A model generated the notes under the pieces. That model was not told the origin of the DNA, searched no databases, and worked only from the letters and a program-made list of their open reading frames with translations. From Methylacidimicrobium sp. AP8 (GTDB lineage Bacteria; Verrucomicrobiota; Verrucomicrobiia; Methylacidiphilales; Methylacidiphilaceae), in contig NZ_LR797830.1 in NCBI RefSeq assembly GCF_903064525.1, forward strand, positions 1,302,001-1,366,000: 64,000 nucleotides of DNA, written 5' to 3'. Made by a program: the position numbers and the translations under genes. Within the stretch, counting starts at the first letter, position 1. Every line of letters starts with the position of its first letter. Shown piece after piece: positions 35,773 through 44,686 of this stretch.

Positions 35773-36767
35773 TTTTCCTCCGGCGATGCGCTCCGGGCGT
35801 TCGGCTTCTCGGACTTGAGCACGCGAAGGCGTCCCATGCCCCGGGTACCCATGCCGCCGATTCCCAGCGCCTCCATGTAGGGGAATCCCTCCTCTACGAC
35901 CTTGTAAACGCCATCAGGACTGTCGACTTTGGCAATGTTTTCCCCATTGATCTTGAAGTGATGGGGACTCTTGCAGGTGACCTCCCAGAAAAGCACCGTG
36001 CCGCGGGGCAAGGCCTCGTAGGTAAAAAGCGCTCCTTCCTCGGCCGCGCCCGTCGCCGGATCGATCGCGACCGATGTACGCACTTCAAGGTTGCTGTTGA
36101 CGACGTGGGGAAAAAGCTTGTCGGAGACGAGGCCGAGACGCTCCAGGATATAGGGGGGAACGCCCATCGCTTGCAACTTCTCTTTTACGGTCTCCATCTG
36201 GCCGTGTTCGACGACCGGGAGCAGGAGCCATCCCAAGTTCAACTTGTCCGCCGCGGCAGCGCGGTTAACGGCATCCTCACGGACATCCATCACATTCTGG
36301 AGGCCCGCCAGCCATCGGAGCGCGAGCGGCGCGGTAATCCAGACCGGTCCTTCGCAAGTCGCGACCGGAAAGAGCAGCACATGCGCATCGCTAAACGCGG
36401 CCAGCCCCGCGAACCCGCCGCGTTCCCCGCGCGCGAAGCCGAAGACCGTGCAAACGGGGCAGGTGAATTGGCCACAGTGCCCCCCGGAACCATCCGGGCG
36501 GGGTTGACCTTGACCCGCGCAGTCCGGGAAGTAGGGTTTCTCTCGGCTATCGATCCGCCGATTGCCCTCCGTGGCTTGCTTACGCATGGCGACATAGCTG
36601 CGCAGCACGCCCGCCAAGCTTGAGCCGGGGATCTTCGGCACCTTTGTAACGGGATCGCGGACGATGGCGTTGTCGACACGTCCCAGCCGCGTTCCGCCGG
36701 TGCCCACATGGATCGGATCGACCGCCAGGGCGGCCGTAGGGTATGTCTGAAAGCTCGGGTTCGTCAT
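35769..36767 (-). CDS. cmr4: Type III backbone RAMP Cmr4 (Cas7)
   Basis: A 332-residue RAMP. VDPIHVGTGGTRLGRVDNAI shows the conserved Asp that in Cmr4 cleaves target RNA every six nucleotides. VPKIPGSSLAGVLRSYVAM and the CTVFG motif follow, and a Gly-rich EALGIGGMGTRGMGRL lies near the C-terminus. It forms the crRNA-binding filament. It overlaps cas10 upstream (ATGA) and the Cmr5-like gene downstream. Confidence 0.88.
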   Translation of the reverse strand: MTNPSFQTYPTAALAVDPIHVGTGGTRLGRVDNAIVRDPVTKVPKIPGSSLAGVLRSYVAMRKQATEGNRRIDSREKPYFPDCAGQGQPRPDGSGGHCGQFTCPVCTVFGFARGERGGFAGLAAFSDAHVLLFPVATCEGPVWITAPLALRWLAGLQNVMDVREDAVNRAAAADKLNLGWLLLPVVEHGQMETVKEKLQAMGVPPYILERLGLVSDKLFPHVVNSNLEVRTSVAIDPATGAAEEGALFTYEALPRGTVLFWEVTCKSPHHFKINGENIAKVDSPDGVYKVVEEGFPYMEALGIGGMGTRGMGRLRVLKSEKPNARSASPEEK

Positions 36768-39700
36768 CGCCTTACCTCCACTGACTCTTTAAGCGCTCTC
36801 AGATGCCAATCAAGAGTGAGCTCCAAAATTCCGGAGGCGGCCGCATCCACGAGCGTTTCCAAAACGGCCCCCTCCACTTCTAGGCATTGCGCGAGGACCG
36901 GACGGGCGAGTTCCACCCATGCGCGGCGGGTTTCTGCGGGATCGGCAGCCGGTCCGTCCCAATCCTCCCTTACCTCCACCAGGATGCTCCAGGCTCTCCG
37001 CAACGCGGTGATGCTCGGGGCTTCCCGCCGGAGGAGGGACCAGATACTGCGCAGCCGTTTCCAGTCCGAGAGATAACGCGGGCGGACAGGCTCGAACCGG
37101 CCGGCTGTGCTCTCGAGGAAGAGGAGCGCGAACCGGGCGGGCGCAATCTGAATCCGATCTCCCAAGGCCAGGTCCGCCACATGGCGGTAGACGATTCCTT
37201 TGGGCGTCGCGAAATCGCGCGGCTGCCGCAGCTTGCCGTCGGCAACCTCCAGGTAAGGATAGAAGACATCCGCCCGTCCATCGGGCAGACAAGCCGGAAC
37301 GACCGCCAGTTCTTGCTCGCCGTCCGGTCGAGCGAGGCTTAGTGCGGTCATCCCGCCGCGGGAGACTGTCTCGACGACCCGCCACGCTTCTTTCTTCTCC
37401 TGAATCGGCGCATGCACCGCATCCTCGACATTGCGCGCCGCCTCGACCACCGCCTGGAATGGAGTCCTGCGCGCAAAGGCCACCGCGCTCACGCGCAGCG
37501 GCATCCGGCCCCAGACGCGCGAGAACTCCTGCTCCCACTTCTCCACGGCGGCCTCGATGCAGGCATTGACCGCGCTCAGCGGCAAAAGGATGCGAAAGCG
37601 CTCGGGGTCTTGTTCCAGGACGAGGATGGGGGCATAGGACCCCAGTCCGGGGGCGGTCTTTGCCGAAGCGATTTGGAGCGTTCGCGCTTTTCCGTCATCC
37701 CCGGCCACCTCGATCGGTTGGTCGATGAGGAGATCCTCGCTCTCCTCTTGCCCAAGCAGGCGGGAGAGGTTGCAGATCGTCACGAAATCCCTCCTCGCCG
37801 AACGGTAAAGGACCTCAAACGGAGCGCCGCGAAAGGACCCGAGATAGGTTTGCCGGTCTTCCCATCCCGCTTGATCCGGATCATTGACATTGACGGTGAG
37901 CGCCAAACGTCGGGTGCGCCATCGATTGGGAGCCGCCGAGGCGATCTCCCGGAAGCGGGGCAAGAGCTGATCGAAGAATCTCTGGGTGGTCCGCCAAAAG
38001 CGGTAGATTCGCCCCGGGGAAGCGTTCTTCCGGAAGAGCTGGTGGGCCAGCCAGTGGGCCCGGTCTTTTTCGGTGAGAGAATCCCATGACGGTGCGTCGG
38101 ATCGGTCCTCGACAATCTTTTGAAAGAAGGCCTGGATGTCGTCTTCCCACGAAAACCCCTCATTGAGGGAGGCCAAAAGGGGATTGTCCAGCTTACCCGA
38201 CCGTTTTCCGCTGCGAACCGTGACTGGATTTCTTACGAAGCGCTCGATTTCCTCGACGATCGAATCGTGAGGCCGGTGGATATCGACGGGATTATCGGTT
38301 CCATTGAGGGTCGGGTTGTGCCGCCGCCACTCCCTAACGTTTTGCGTGCGCAAGCAATCGATTTGCGAACCATCGAGCCACGGGCCGAGGTCGAAGCTTA
38401 ACGTAAGCAGGGCGAGCCGGTCGTTTTCGTCCGCTACTTCGGAAATCCAGATCGTCTCGTTGCCGGAAGCGAGCCAAGAGTCGAGCCGTCCCTTGCGGCG
38501 CTCGCTGCACACCCGACATGCGCGCTGCTTGGAGAGGTTCGCATGCCTCTCCTCCGGCCCACCGTTGAACCGAACTTGGCAAACCGGGCAGACGTGCCCC
38601 TGGCCTTCGTCTGTCTGCGGGATCGACCATGAGCGGTGCATGGGAACGGCGAGCGTCTGCCGAGCCCCTCGCAGCTCTGCGGTCATAGGGATAAGGGACC
38701 GAGTGGATGTGGAGAGGCGGCAGAGCGGGGGCGTTTCGAAGCTACGGTCTTTTGCGAGCTCATCGATCTCCTTTTCGAGCTCCTGGCGCAAGGTCTCGGC
38801 ACTCGAATCATCGAGGCTGCCCCTCGGGGCTGCGCTGTCGACCTCATCGAAGCGCAGGCCGGGAAAGGTGAAGACCAAGAGTTGGTTGTCCCGGAAGACC
38901 AGCGAGCCGATGGCGAGGTCAACCTCGATGAGGCGCCGGATATCCTCAAAGAAGGCCTCGATCTGCCGCCGAGCCCCGGCCCAGTCTCCGATCCGCACGG
39001 CGCGAGCCTCGTAATGGTCCGTGCCGAAGCCTACGGTGAGCACGCGCCAGCGGGTCTGGGACTTTAGCGATTCCCAGCTCGGGTTTTGCGAGAGCAGGCT
39101 CCCCGCGACGGCCGACTTGAACAGCGCGGCGGCGACATAGGACTGGTCCCAGAGCGTGACGTCGTTGTTGGGTAGCCTGGTCTCGGCGAGCGTGGCCATG
39201 AAGGCCTGACGCAACCAGCCTTCCGGCCCGATCGCCTCCTGCCGCCAGCGCCACCAAGGTTCTAGATCCGATGGAGGAGAGTCGCCGAGTTCTGACAAAC
39301 CGTCCAGCAGCGCGCCTATCCGCGCAGTTAGCCCTGCCCATCCATTTTGCGTGAGAACTTCCGGAGGATCGGAAAGCAGGTTGCGGATCGGGTGACCGAA
39401 GGGCGAGGCAAGCCACATATGCGTGGCGTCCTGGCCGAGATACTTGGAGGGCTGCGTAGGCAAGTTCTTCTCGACCCCGGAGGCCATTGCATGCCCGGCT
39501 TGAAGGAATCCGACGAGGGTGTTCTTGGAATCTCGGTTATCGTATTCCTGAAGGAACTCGAGAAATGTGCTCGGCCACCGCTGAGTGGTGAATCGGGAAC
39601 GGAGCCAGCCAAGGCGCGTGCTCCAGTCCGGGTCAAGACTCTGATGCCAATTCTTTTCGTCATAAAGCACGCCCGTCGAGCCATGTCGGCGCAAAAAGTC

Positions 39701-39811
39701 GGGGTGCGCCTTGCCGGTCATGTGCAGCCAGCCGATGGCCTCGCAGGCAAGAAGCAGCGGGCGGTGTTCCCGGAGCTTCCCAAGGCACTCTTGACCGGCT
39801 AAGCTGGTCAT
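36764..39811 (-). CDS. cas10: Cas10-family large subunit with degenerate HD and palm motifs
   Basis: A 1015-residue protein starting MTSLAGQECLGKL (ATG 39811, overlapping the cmr6-like stop). The HD-like N-terminus reads AIGWLHMTGKAHPDFL: His30 is followed by Met31, so the HD dyad is gone. The palm strand expected to carry GGDD reads LVFRDNQLLVFTFPG (near residue 308), and no GGDD occurs anywhere. A zinc finger is intact (CPVC near 407, CRVC near 435). The layout resembles Csx11/III-C type Cas10 proteins with an inactive cyclase. It should scaffold the complex without making cyclic oligoadenylate. The C-terminal ~500 residues lack recognisable motifs. Confidence 0.85.
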   Translation of the reverse strand: MTSLAGQECLGKLREHRPLLLACEAIGWLHMTGKAHPDFLRRHGSTGVLYDEKNWHQSLDPDWSTRLGWLRSRFTTQRWPSTFLEFLQEYDNRDSKNTLVGFLQAGHAMASGVEKNLPTQPSKYLGQDATHMWLASPFGHPIRNLLSDPPEVLTQNGWAGLTARIGALLDGLSELGDSPPSDLEPWWRWRQEAIGPEGWLRQAFMATLAETRLPNNDVTLWDQSYVAAALFKSAVAGSLLSQNPSWESLKSQTRWRVLTVGFGTDHYEARAVRIGDWAGARRQIEAFFEDIRRLIEVDLAIGSLVFRDNQLLVFTFPGLRFDEVDSAAPRGSLDDSSAETLRQELEKEIDELAKDRSFETPPLCRLSTSTRSLIPMTAELRGARQTLAVPMHRSWSIPQTDEGQGHVCPVCQVRFNGGPEERHANLSKQRACRVCSERRKGRLDSWLASGNETIWISEVADENDRLALLTLSFDLGPWLDGSQIDCLRTQNVREWRRHNPTLNGTDNPVDIHRPHDSIVEEIERFVRNPVTVRSGKRSGKLDNPLLASLNEGFSWEDDIQAFFQKIVEDRSDAPSWDSLTEKDRAHWLAHQLFRKNASPGRIYRFWRTTQRFFDQLLPRFREIASAAPNRWRTRRLALTVNVNDPDQAGWEDRQTYLGSFRGAPFEVLYRSARRDFVTICNLSRLLGQEESEDLLIDQPIEVAGDDGKARTLQIASAKTAPGLGSYAPILVLEQDPERFRILLPLSAVNACIEAAVEKWEQEFSRVWGRMPLRVSAVAFARRTPFQAVVEAARNVEDAVHAPIQEKKEAWRVVETVSRGGMTALSLARPDGEQELAVVPACLPDGRADVFYPYLEVADGKLRQPRDFATPKGIVYRHVADLALGDRIQIAPARFALLFLESTAGRFEPVRPRYLSDWKRLRSIWSLLRREAPSITALRRAWSILVEVREDWDGPAADPAETRRAWVELARPVLAQCLEVEGAVLETLVDAAASGILELTLDWHLRALKESVEVRR

Positions 39812-40710
39812 TGTTTCCCCTTCCCCTCGCCGAGAAGCTTCGCAAGCAAGGTTTTTGCCTCTGCGAGAGTTTTCGCCTCCTTCCAACCAGAGCCCTTTGT
39901 GCACAGTTTCCGGGCTTGGATCCCCGCGACTCCCCAGCCCGCCGTCCGCTTGGCCGAGAACCCGTATCGGGTCAGCAGCTTTTCGAGCGCCGGGAGGAGA
40001 CGATCAAGGACTTCGGTGGGCACCACGCCCTGGCGCCGGGCTTGGCCCGGCATCGGCGCATAAAGCAGAGAGAGTGTCCCGGAGGTAGAAGCCGGCACGA
40101 CCTCGTAGAGGATGGGCTGGGTGCCTGCTCGCCGCGCTCGATCATGGGGATTGATGACCTCGAAGCCGATTTTGTTGAACCAGGTCGGAAAGCAGTGGAG
40201 AGCTCCTCGTGAGAAGATTTCATCCTCTTCCTTCCCGTTGCCAAAGAGATGGAGGATCCAGCTTGGCTCCTTCCAGCCATCGAGCCCGCCCTCATGCTCG
40301 GCTAGATGCTCGAGCAGGCCATCTTCCATCCGGCAGGCCCAGCGCAGTAGGCCCTTCCAGCTTGCCGCCGACATGAAAGGGAGATCGAAGACTCGATCCT
40401 TCCGCACCGGATTGTCGCGCACATGAAAGGGACGGTCGTCCTTGGAATACCAGGGCGTCCGGAGTTTGAAGACGACCTCAATCGCCAGCCAGCCGGCAAG
40501 GAGCGGCTTGGGCCGTTCGCTGTGATCGAGCAGATCCGGCAAATTGAGGTCCAGCTTTTCCACTTGCCTCTGGTAATGCCTTCGAGCTCTGTTGCGGTCG
40601 CAGGTGGACCAGGAGAGGAATGCCTCGCCGAATCGGCTGACTAGATCCGCCGCGGCTGAAGCGGATCGCTTGGCGCTTTTTTCTGCTAAATGGGCGTGAA
40701 GGTCAAACAT
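39808..40710 (-). CDS. Type III RAMP, Cmr6-like
   Basis: A 300-residue Cas7-type RAMP. The central LRTPWYSKDDRPFHV and PFMSAASWKGLLRWACRM resemble the G-S-S-x-K-G-x-x-R assembly motif, and TRYGFSAKRTAGWGVAG is a Gly-rich C-terminal loop. Next to Cmr1 and Cas10, Cmr6 is the likely role, capping the filament. It overlaps cmr1 by one base and cas10 by four. The exact subunit name is inferred from order and size. Confidence 0.75.
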   Translation of the reverse strand: MFDLHAHLAEKSAKRSASAAADLVSRFGEAFLSWSTCDRNRARRHYQRQVEKLDLNLPDLLDHSERPKPLLAGWLAIEVVFKLRTPWYSKDDRPFHVRDNPVRKDRVFDLPFMSAASWKGLLRWACRMEDGLLEHLAEHEGGLDGWKEPSWILHLFGNGKEEDEIFSRGALHCFPTWFNKIGFEVINPHDRARRAGTQPILYEVVPASTSGTLSLLYAPMPGQARRQGVVPTEVLDRLLPALEKLLTRYGFSAKRTAGWGVAGIQARKLCTKGSGWKEAKTLAEAKTLLAKLLGEGKGKQ

Positions 40711-41651
40711 CAGGAAGCGGCTCCGCTGAGAAGCTCCTTTAGGATCGCCTTGCCTTCTTTTACCTCGTGGTCCGCGAGATCACTCCATGCGCACTTCAAC
40801 TTGGTTTTCATCGTATCAAAGGTGACATCCTTGCCGTTCACAAAACCGAAGGTTCGTGCCGGATCCTTGAAGCTGAACACCTTCTTGCTTTCGGCGTCCA
40901 CTTTGTGGGCTCGATCCGGTCGGCGTCCGGCGATCCACGAATCGTTCCCGCTGCTTTGTCGCTTCGGCTGAGGGCGTCCGATCAGATGGTTAAACGAGCT
41001 GAAGCTTTCGTTCTGTCGGGCCAAGTACTTTCCGTTCACGCACCAGAAGTTCGCAAGCGAGGCCCAGGCAAAGCCGGCTTGGTTGACTCTCCGCCAGCAC
41101 GGACGGGCGGCATAGTCCTCGAGCATTTGAACGGAAAAGGATTGGATGTCGGAGGGGCGGCGCTCGATTTGGATCAGGCCGTAGTCCTTATGGTGTGGCT
41201 CGTTCTGCCGGTTCTGCTCGTCGGAAGGCTTCAGGACGGTCTTGCCCCCAATCGCCCCGTAGTCGGCGATCAAGCGGAGTGTTAGGTCGAGCAGCGCCCA
41301 TTCTTTCGGCTGAATCGGCCGGAGCGGCATGAAGGAGAAGCGGAAGGAATTGTCCTTTTTGATCTGCTGGGGCATGTCATGCTGGTCCAGCACGTCGAAG
41401 CGAAACTTCCGCGCCCAGCCGGTGCAGCCGAAGAATTCACAGGTGGGGCACCGCCGGCCCGAATCATCCGGACAGGAGCCGGGACCCGAAGGGTCGCACA
41501 CCATCCCGCCGAGGCCGCGGACCACCACTTCGAACCACCAGCGGATCGAGCCCAGCAGCCCGGTAGTCACCAGACGATCGGGTTTCCCGCGGCAATCGCC
41601 CGTCCATAGATCGGAGCGAGCCTTGAGCTCGTAAATGACGGAAGAACGCAT
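40710..41651 (-). CDS. cmr1: Type III RAMP Cmr1
   Basis: A 313-residue RAMP with VTTGLLGSIRWWFEVVVRGLGG near residue 29, the Cmr1 signature for an LRWWxR-type helix. A CPTCEFFGCTGWARKFRF Cys-containing segment and a C-terminal ARTFGFVNGKDV region follow. Cmr1 sits at the 3' end of the crRNA in the effector. It is the first gene of the minus-strand type III operon and diverges from csb1 across a 253-base gap. Confidence 0.86.
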   Translation of the reverse strand: MRSSVIYELKARSDLWTGDCRGKPDRLVTTGLLGSIRWWFEVVVRGLGGMVCDPSGPGSCPDDSGRRCPTCEFFGCTGWARKFRFDVLDQHDMPQQIKKDNSFRFSFMPLRPIQPKEWALLDLTLRLIADYGAIGGKTVLKPSDEQNRQNEPHHKDYGLIQIERRPSDIQSFSVQMLEDYAARPCWRRVNQAGFAWASLANFWCVNGKYLARQNESFSSFNHLIGRPQPKRQSSGNDSWIAGRRPDRAHKVDAESKKVFSFKDPARTFGFVNGKDVTFDTMKTKLKCAWSDLADHEVKEGKAILKELLSGAAS

Positions 41652-41904
41652 CCTTGTCCTCAGTCGCGATATTCCCGTTGGTTCTCCGGCGATGCTACGC
41701 TATTATCCCGATTCTGGCAAACGCCTTGTGCGCATAGAGAATAGCCTCATCGACCTCGGGAAGGGCCTCGGGAGGCGGAAAGGGGAGGCGGCAGCGTGAC
41801 GTTAGCTAAAGGGGGAAGCGGCGACCAAGGATCGGCCCCAGGAGAAAAGTTCGAAAGCCGTAGGCACCAGGCGCGCACCGGGATCGGGCCTGGAGGAAAA
41901 AAAC
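41652..41904. promoter_or_regulatory. Divergent promoter region between type III and type I-G operons
   Basis: These 253 bases separate divergently transcribed cmr1 and csb1, so both effector operons must start here. A strong GGAGG lies just before the csb1 ATG (CCTGGAGGAAAAAAAC). No confident -10/-35 boxes or operators were found, and no repeat copy is present. Confidence 0.6.
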
Positions 41905-43152
41905 ATGGATATCACTGAAGTTAGCCGCATGGTCGCCGAAGACGCCGCCTTGCGGCGCAGGCAGAAGCTCCAGCCGATGGGCGGCAAGGGCGACAAGATC
42001 TTCCCGCCGACCTATCCGGGAGAAGGGCGCAACGCTCCACCCCGGCATGTCTATGAGCTCCGCCGCCTGAATGGCCAGGATGTCTGGTGCGTCCTTATTG
42101 ACAGCGTGCAATCCCAAGCAAACCGGCTGGAGGAGTGCCTGCTCCAAGCGATCCGGGACGGCCTGCCGATTCCGTACGTGGTTGTGGATTTCAGCGAAGC
42201 CAAGCTCGACGGCATCACCCGGATCACCTCGCTCGACGCCCCGCATCGCGTTTATGACGCCATTCTGCGCGACAGCCTTCTGAATGGCGAGCCATTCATG
42301 AACAGCGACACGGGGAAACGCCTCGCCAAGGCCAAGGCGGAGGACGCCTCGGCACTTCTGGAAGTCTCGCCTACCGCTCTCCTGTTCGGCGCCTGGCATT
42401 CGACCGGAGAAGGCGGCGGGCTCGGCGCTAAGTTTGCGCGTTGCCTCGTCTCGGAAATTGTGGGCATCGGTGTGCCGGTGGAAGAGGTCGTGAACCAGGG
42501 AAGCGGCGAGAAAAGCATCCGAACGGCGGGCCGCCGCACCGGCAGCCGGATCGATCCCTTGGGTGTGCTGAGAAAAATCGATGTGTTCAAGGGCGCGAAT
42601 GGTTGGAGTACGACCCAGGCCGACGCCGGCCGGGGAGCGAAGAAAGTCCGGCCGTCCGAAATCAATCATGGCAACATCGCCCCTTCGATCCAGCCCCTTG
42701 GCGTGACCTGCGATTATGCGGAGCAGAGCTTCGTGTTGAGCTTTGCCTCACTGCGTCGGCTGCACTTCGGCGGAAGCAAAAAAGACGCAGCGGGACGCGG
42801 CTTGCTTGCTGCGCTCGGGCTTGTCGCGCTTGCCGAACAGGACGCACGCGGCTATGCGCTGCGGTCCCGATGCGATCTCGTCTGCGACGGCCGGGCGCCG
42901 TTGGAGCTGGTGCGTCCGGACGGTAGAACAGAGGAGATCTCGATCGACCGCGAGACGGCCCGCACGCTCTATCGAGAGGCTTTTAAGACAGCGCAAGAGG
43001 CCGGCTTCCACTTGTCGGCCACTCCACTTCGCCTCACACCCCAGGGCAAGCTTGTGGAGATTGTCCGCAAAAGCCAGGAACTGGCCCTTGCGGGCGCAGG
43101 TGGTGAAGCCGAGGAAGGAGCAGCCACCGATGAGTCTGGTCCTAGAAATTGA
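41905..43152 (+). CDS. csb1: Type I-G Cas7 (Csb1/GSU0053 family)
   Basis: A 415-residue Csb1. Family features include IFPPTYPGEGRNAPPRHVYE, VWCVLIDSVQSQANRLEE, SPTALLFGAWHSTGEGGGLGAKFAR and KKVRPSEINHGNIAPSI. It forms the Cas7 filament along the crRNA in type I-G Cascade. It starts the plus-strand effector operon and overlaps csb2 by 23 bases. Confidence 0.94.
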   Translation: MDITEVSRMVAEDAALRRRQKLQPMGGKGDKIFPPTYPGEGRNAPPRHVYELRRLNGQDVWCVLIDSVQSQANRLEECLLQAIRDGLPIPYVVVDFSEAKLDGITRITSLDAPHRVYDAILRDSLLNGEPFMNSDTGKRLAKAKAEDASALLEVSPTALLFGAWHSTGEGGGLGAKFARCLVSEIVGIGVPVEEVVNQGSGEKSIRTAGRRTGSRIDPLGVLRKIDVFKGANGWSTTQADAGRGAKKVRPSEINHGNIAPSIQPLGVTCDYAEQSFVLSFASLRRLHFGGSKKDAAGRGLLAALGLVALAEQDARGYALRSRCDLVCDGRAPLELVRPDGRTEEISIDRETARTLYREAFKTAQEAGFHLSATPLRLTPQGKLVEIVRKSQELALAGAGGEAEEGAATDESGPRN

Positions 43153-44686
43153 GTATCTTTCCGGCGTCTGCTTCGCAGCGATCGGCCCTGACAGTCCGAC
43201 GCCCGATTGGCCGCCGCAGCCCGATCGCATCTTTTCCGCTCTCGTCGCCACATGGGCTGCGCGGGGGCAGGACAAAGGGGAAGCGAAGGCGCTCGAATGG
43301 TTGGAGAAGCTCGACCCGCCGCACGTTCTTGCGTCTAGCGCTGAGCCACGCACGGCGCCGCCAGTGTACGTGCCTCCCAATGACTACGAAACGCCTGACG
43401 GTGAATTGAGCACCCTTATCTGGTACCGGGATTTCATATCGAAAGGCCTTCGACCACGGAAGGAACATCAAAAATCTTGGCGGCGGGCATGGAATGTCCT
43501 GCCGGACGAGAGAAAGCGCTCGGGACTTAAGGAAAGAAGTTTTCCCGCATCGCGTCCACACAAGCCCATTGTGCAACTATTCTGGGCAACGGCAGACCCG
43601 GAAGACGAAGTGATTGCTGCGTTGCAGCGGCTGGCGAGCGACACCGCCTATGTCGGCCATTCGGCAAGCCTCACGCGTTGCCGCTTTCTGCTCGACCCCG
43701 ATGCGCCTGAGCCGAACGAAGCCAAGTTGCCGGAACGCCGTGTCTATGCCGGACGTTTTGCTGAACTCCGCCGGACCTTCGAGGAAGGGCGAAGACCGCT
43801 TCCCGGCGCGCGCGTTGTGTCCGTAATGGAGGCAAAGCCGCATCGTGCCAGTCTCTTCGGCAAACACTGGCTACTCCTCGAGCATGTCGCGGGCCGGATG
43901 CCGGACCTGCGGGCTTGCGCCTTCCTGGCCAAGACCGCGCGGGATGCGCTGCTTAGCGGCTATCAACGAATCGGCCTTGGAAAGGAAATCCCGGAAGTAA
44001 TCAGCGGCCATGCCGCAGACGGGAATCCCACGCGCGCGCCGCATCTGGCCATCATTCCCTTGTCCTTCACGGGCTTTCCTTATGCGGATGGCCATGTGCT
44101 GGGCTTTGCGCTTGTCCCGCCGCGCGACAGCAGGATCCTGGAGGATGAGAGCTTTCGCAAGGTGCTAAGAACGCTTGCGCCGATGGATGAAACGCGCGGG
44201 CGGCGGGTCTTGACGCTCAGGACCAAAGAAGGGACGCCCTCCGGCCGGGCCTTTTCCATCGGCCTTTCTCCGACCTTCGAGCCGCCCGCAGGCAAACGCT
44301 CCCTCGACCCGGCGTGGTACACCCGCCCGTCGCAAAGCTTCGCCTCGGTCACGCCCATCGCCGCCGACCGGCATCTAAAGGAGGAAGGGGAGGCACGGCT
44401 GGAGGAACTCGCGGCGCAGATCGCCAGCGCCTGCCGCAACATCAATCTGCCCGAGCCGGAAGCGATCGTCACCGACAACCATTCGGCCATAGAGGGGGCG
44501 CCTCCGGCCTATCCATCGGGGAAATCGCCGGCCTGGATGCGATGGGGTCTGCCCCGATCGCTGGCCAGTCGTCCACTCACCCATGCGGTCATCCGCTTCG
44601 CTCAGCCCATCGAAGGTCCGGTGATTCTCGGAGCGGGACGTTTCCTGGGACTGGGGCTCTTCCGTCCTCTCGATCCGGAGGAATGA
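43130..44686 (+). CDS. csb2: Type I-G Cas5-Cas6 fusion (Csb2/GSU0054 family)
   Basis: A 518-residue protein starting SLVLEIEYLSGVCFA. YLSG and PPQPDRIFSALVATWA near residues 30-48 mark the Csb2 family, and the C-terminus ends with IEGPVILGAGRFLGLGLF. The Cas6-like half should cleave pre-crRNA at the repeat hairpin and the Cas5-like half caps the crRNA 5' end. No other cas6 is present, so it probably processes crRNAs for both effectors (inference). It overlaps cas3 by ATGA. Confidence 0.92.
   Translation: MSLVLEIEYLSGVCFAAIGPDSPTPDWPPQPDRIFSALVATWAARGQDKGEAKALEWLEKLDPPHVLASSAEPRTAPPVYVPPNDYETPDGELSTLIWYRDFISKGLRPRKEHQKSWRRAWNVLPDERKRSGLKERSFPASRPHKPIVQLFWATADPEDEVIAALQRLASDTAYVGHSASLTRCRFLLDPDAPEPNEAKLPERRVYAGRFAELRRTFEEGRRPLPGARVVSVMEAKPHRASLFGKHWLLLEHVAGRMPDLRACAFLAKTARDALLSGYQRIGLGKEIPEVISGHAADGNPTRAPHLAIIPLSFTGFPYADGHVLGFALVPPRDSRILEDESFRKVLRTLAPMDETRGRRVLTLRTKEGTPSGRAFSIGLSPTFEPPAGKRSLDPAWYTRPSQSFASVTPIAADRHLKEEGEARLEELAAQIASACRNINLPEPEAIVTDNHSAIEGAPPAYPSGKSPAWMRWGLPRSLASRPLTHAVIRFAQPIEGPVILGAGRFLGLGLFRPLDPEE

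Noticed and set aside
36764-39811. Reading Cas10 as a normal signalling (GGDD) Cas10
   Set aside because: No GGDD or close variant is present anywhere in the protein, and no CARF effector gene is nearby.
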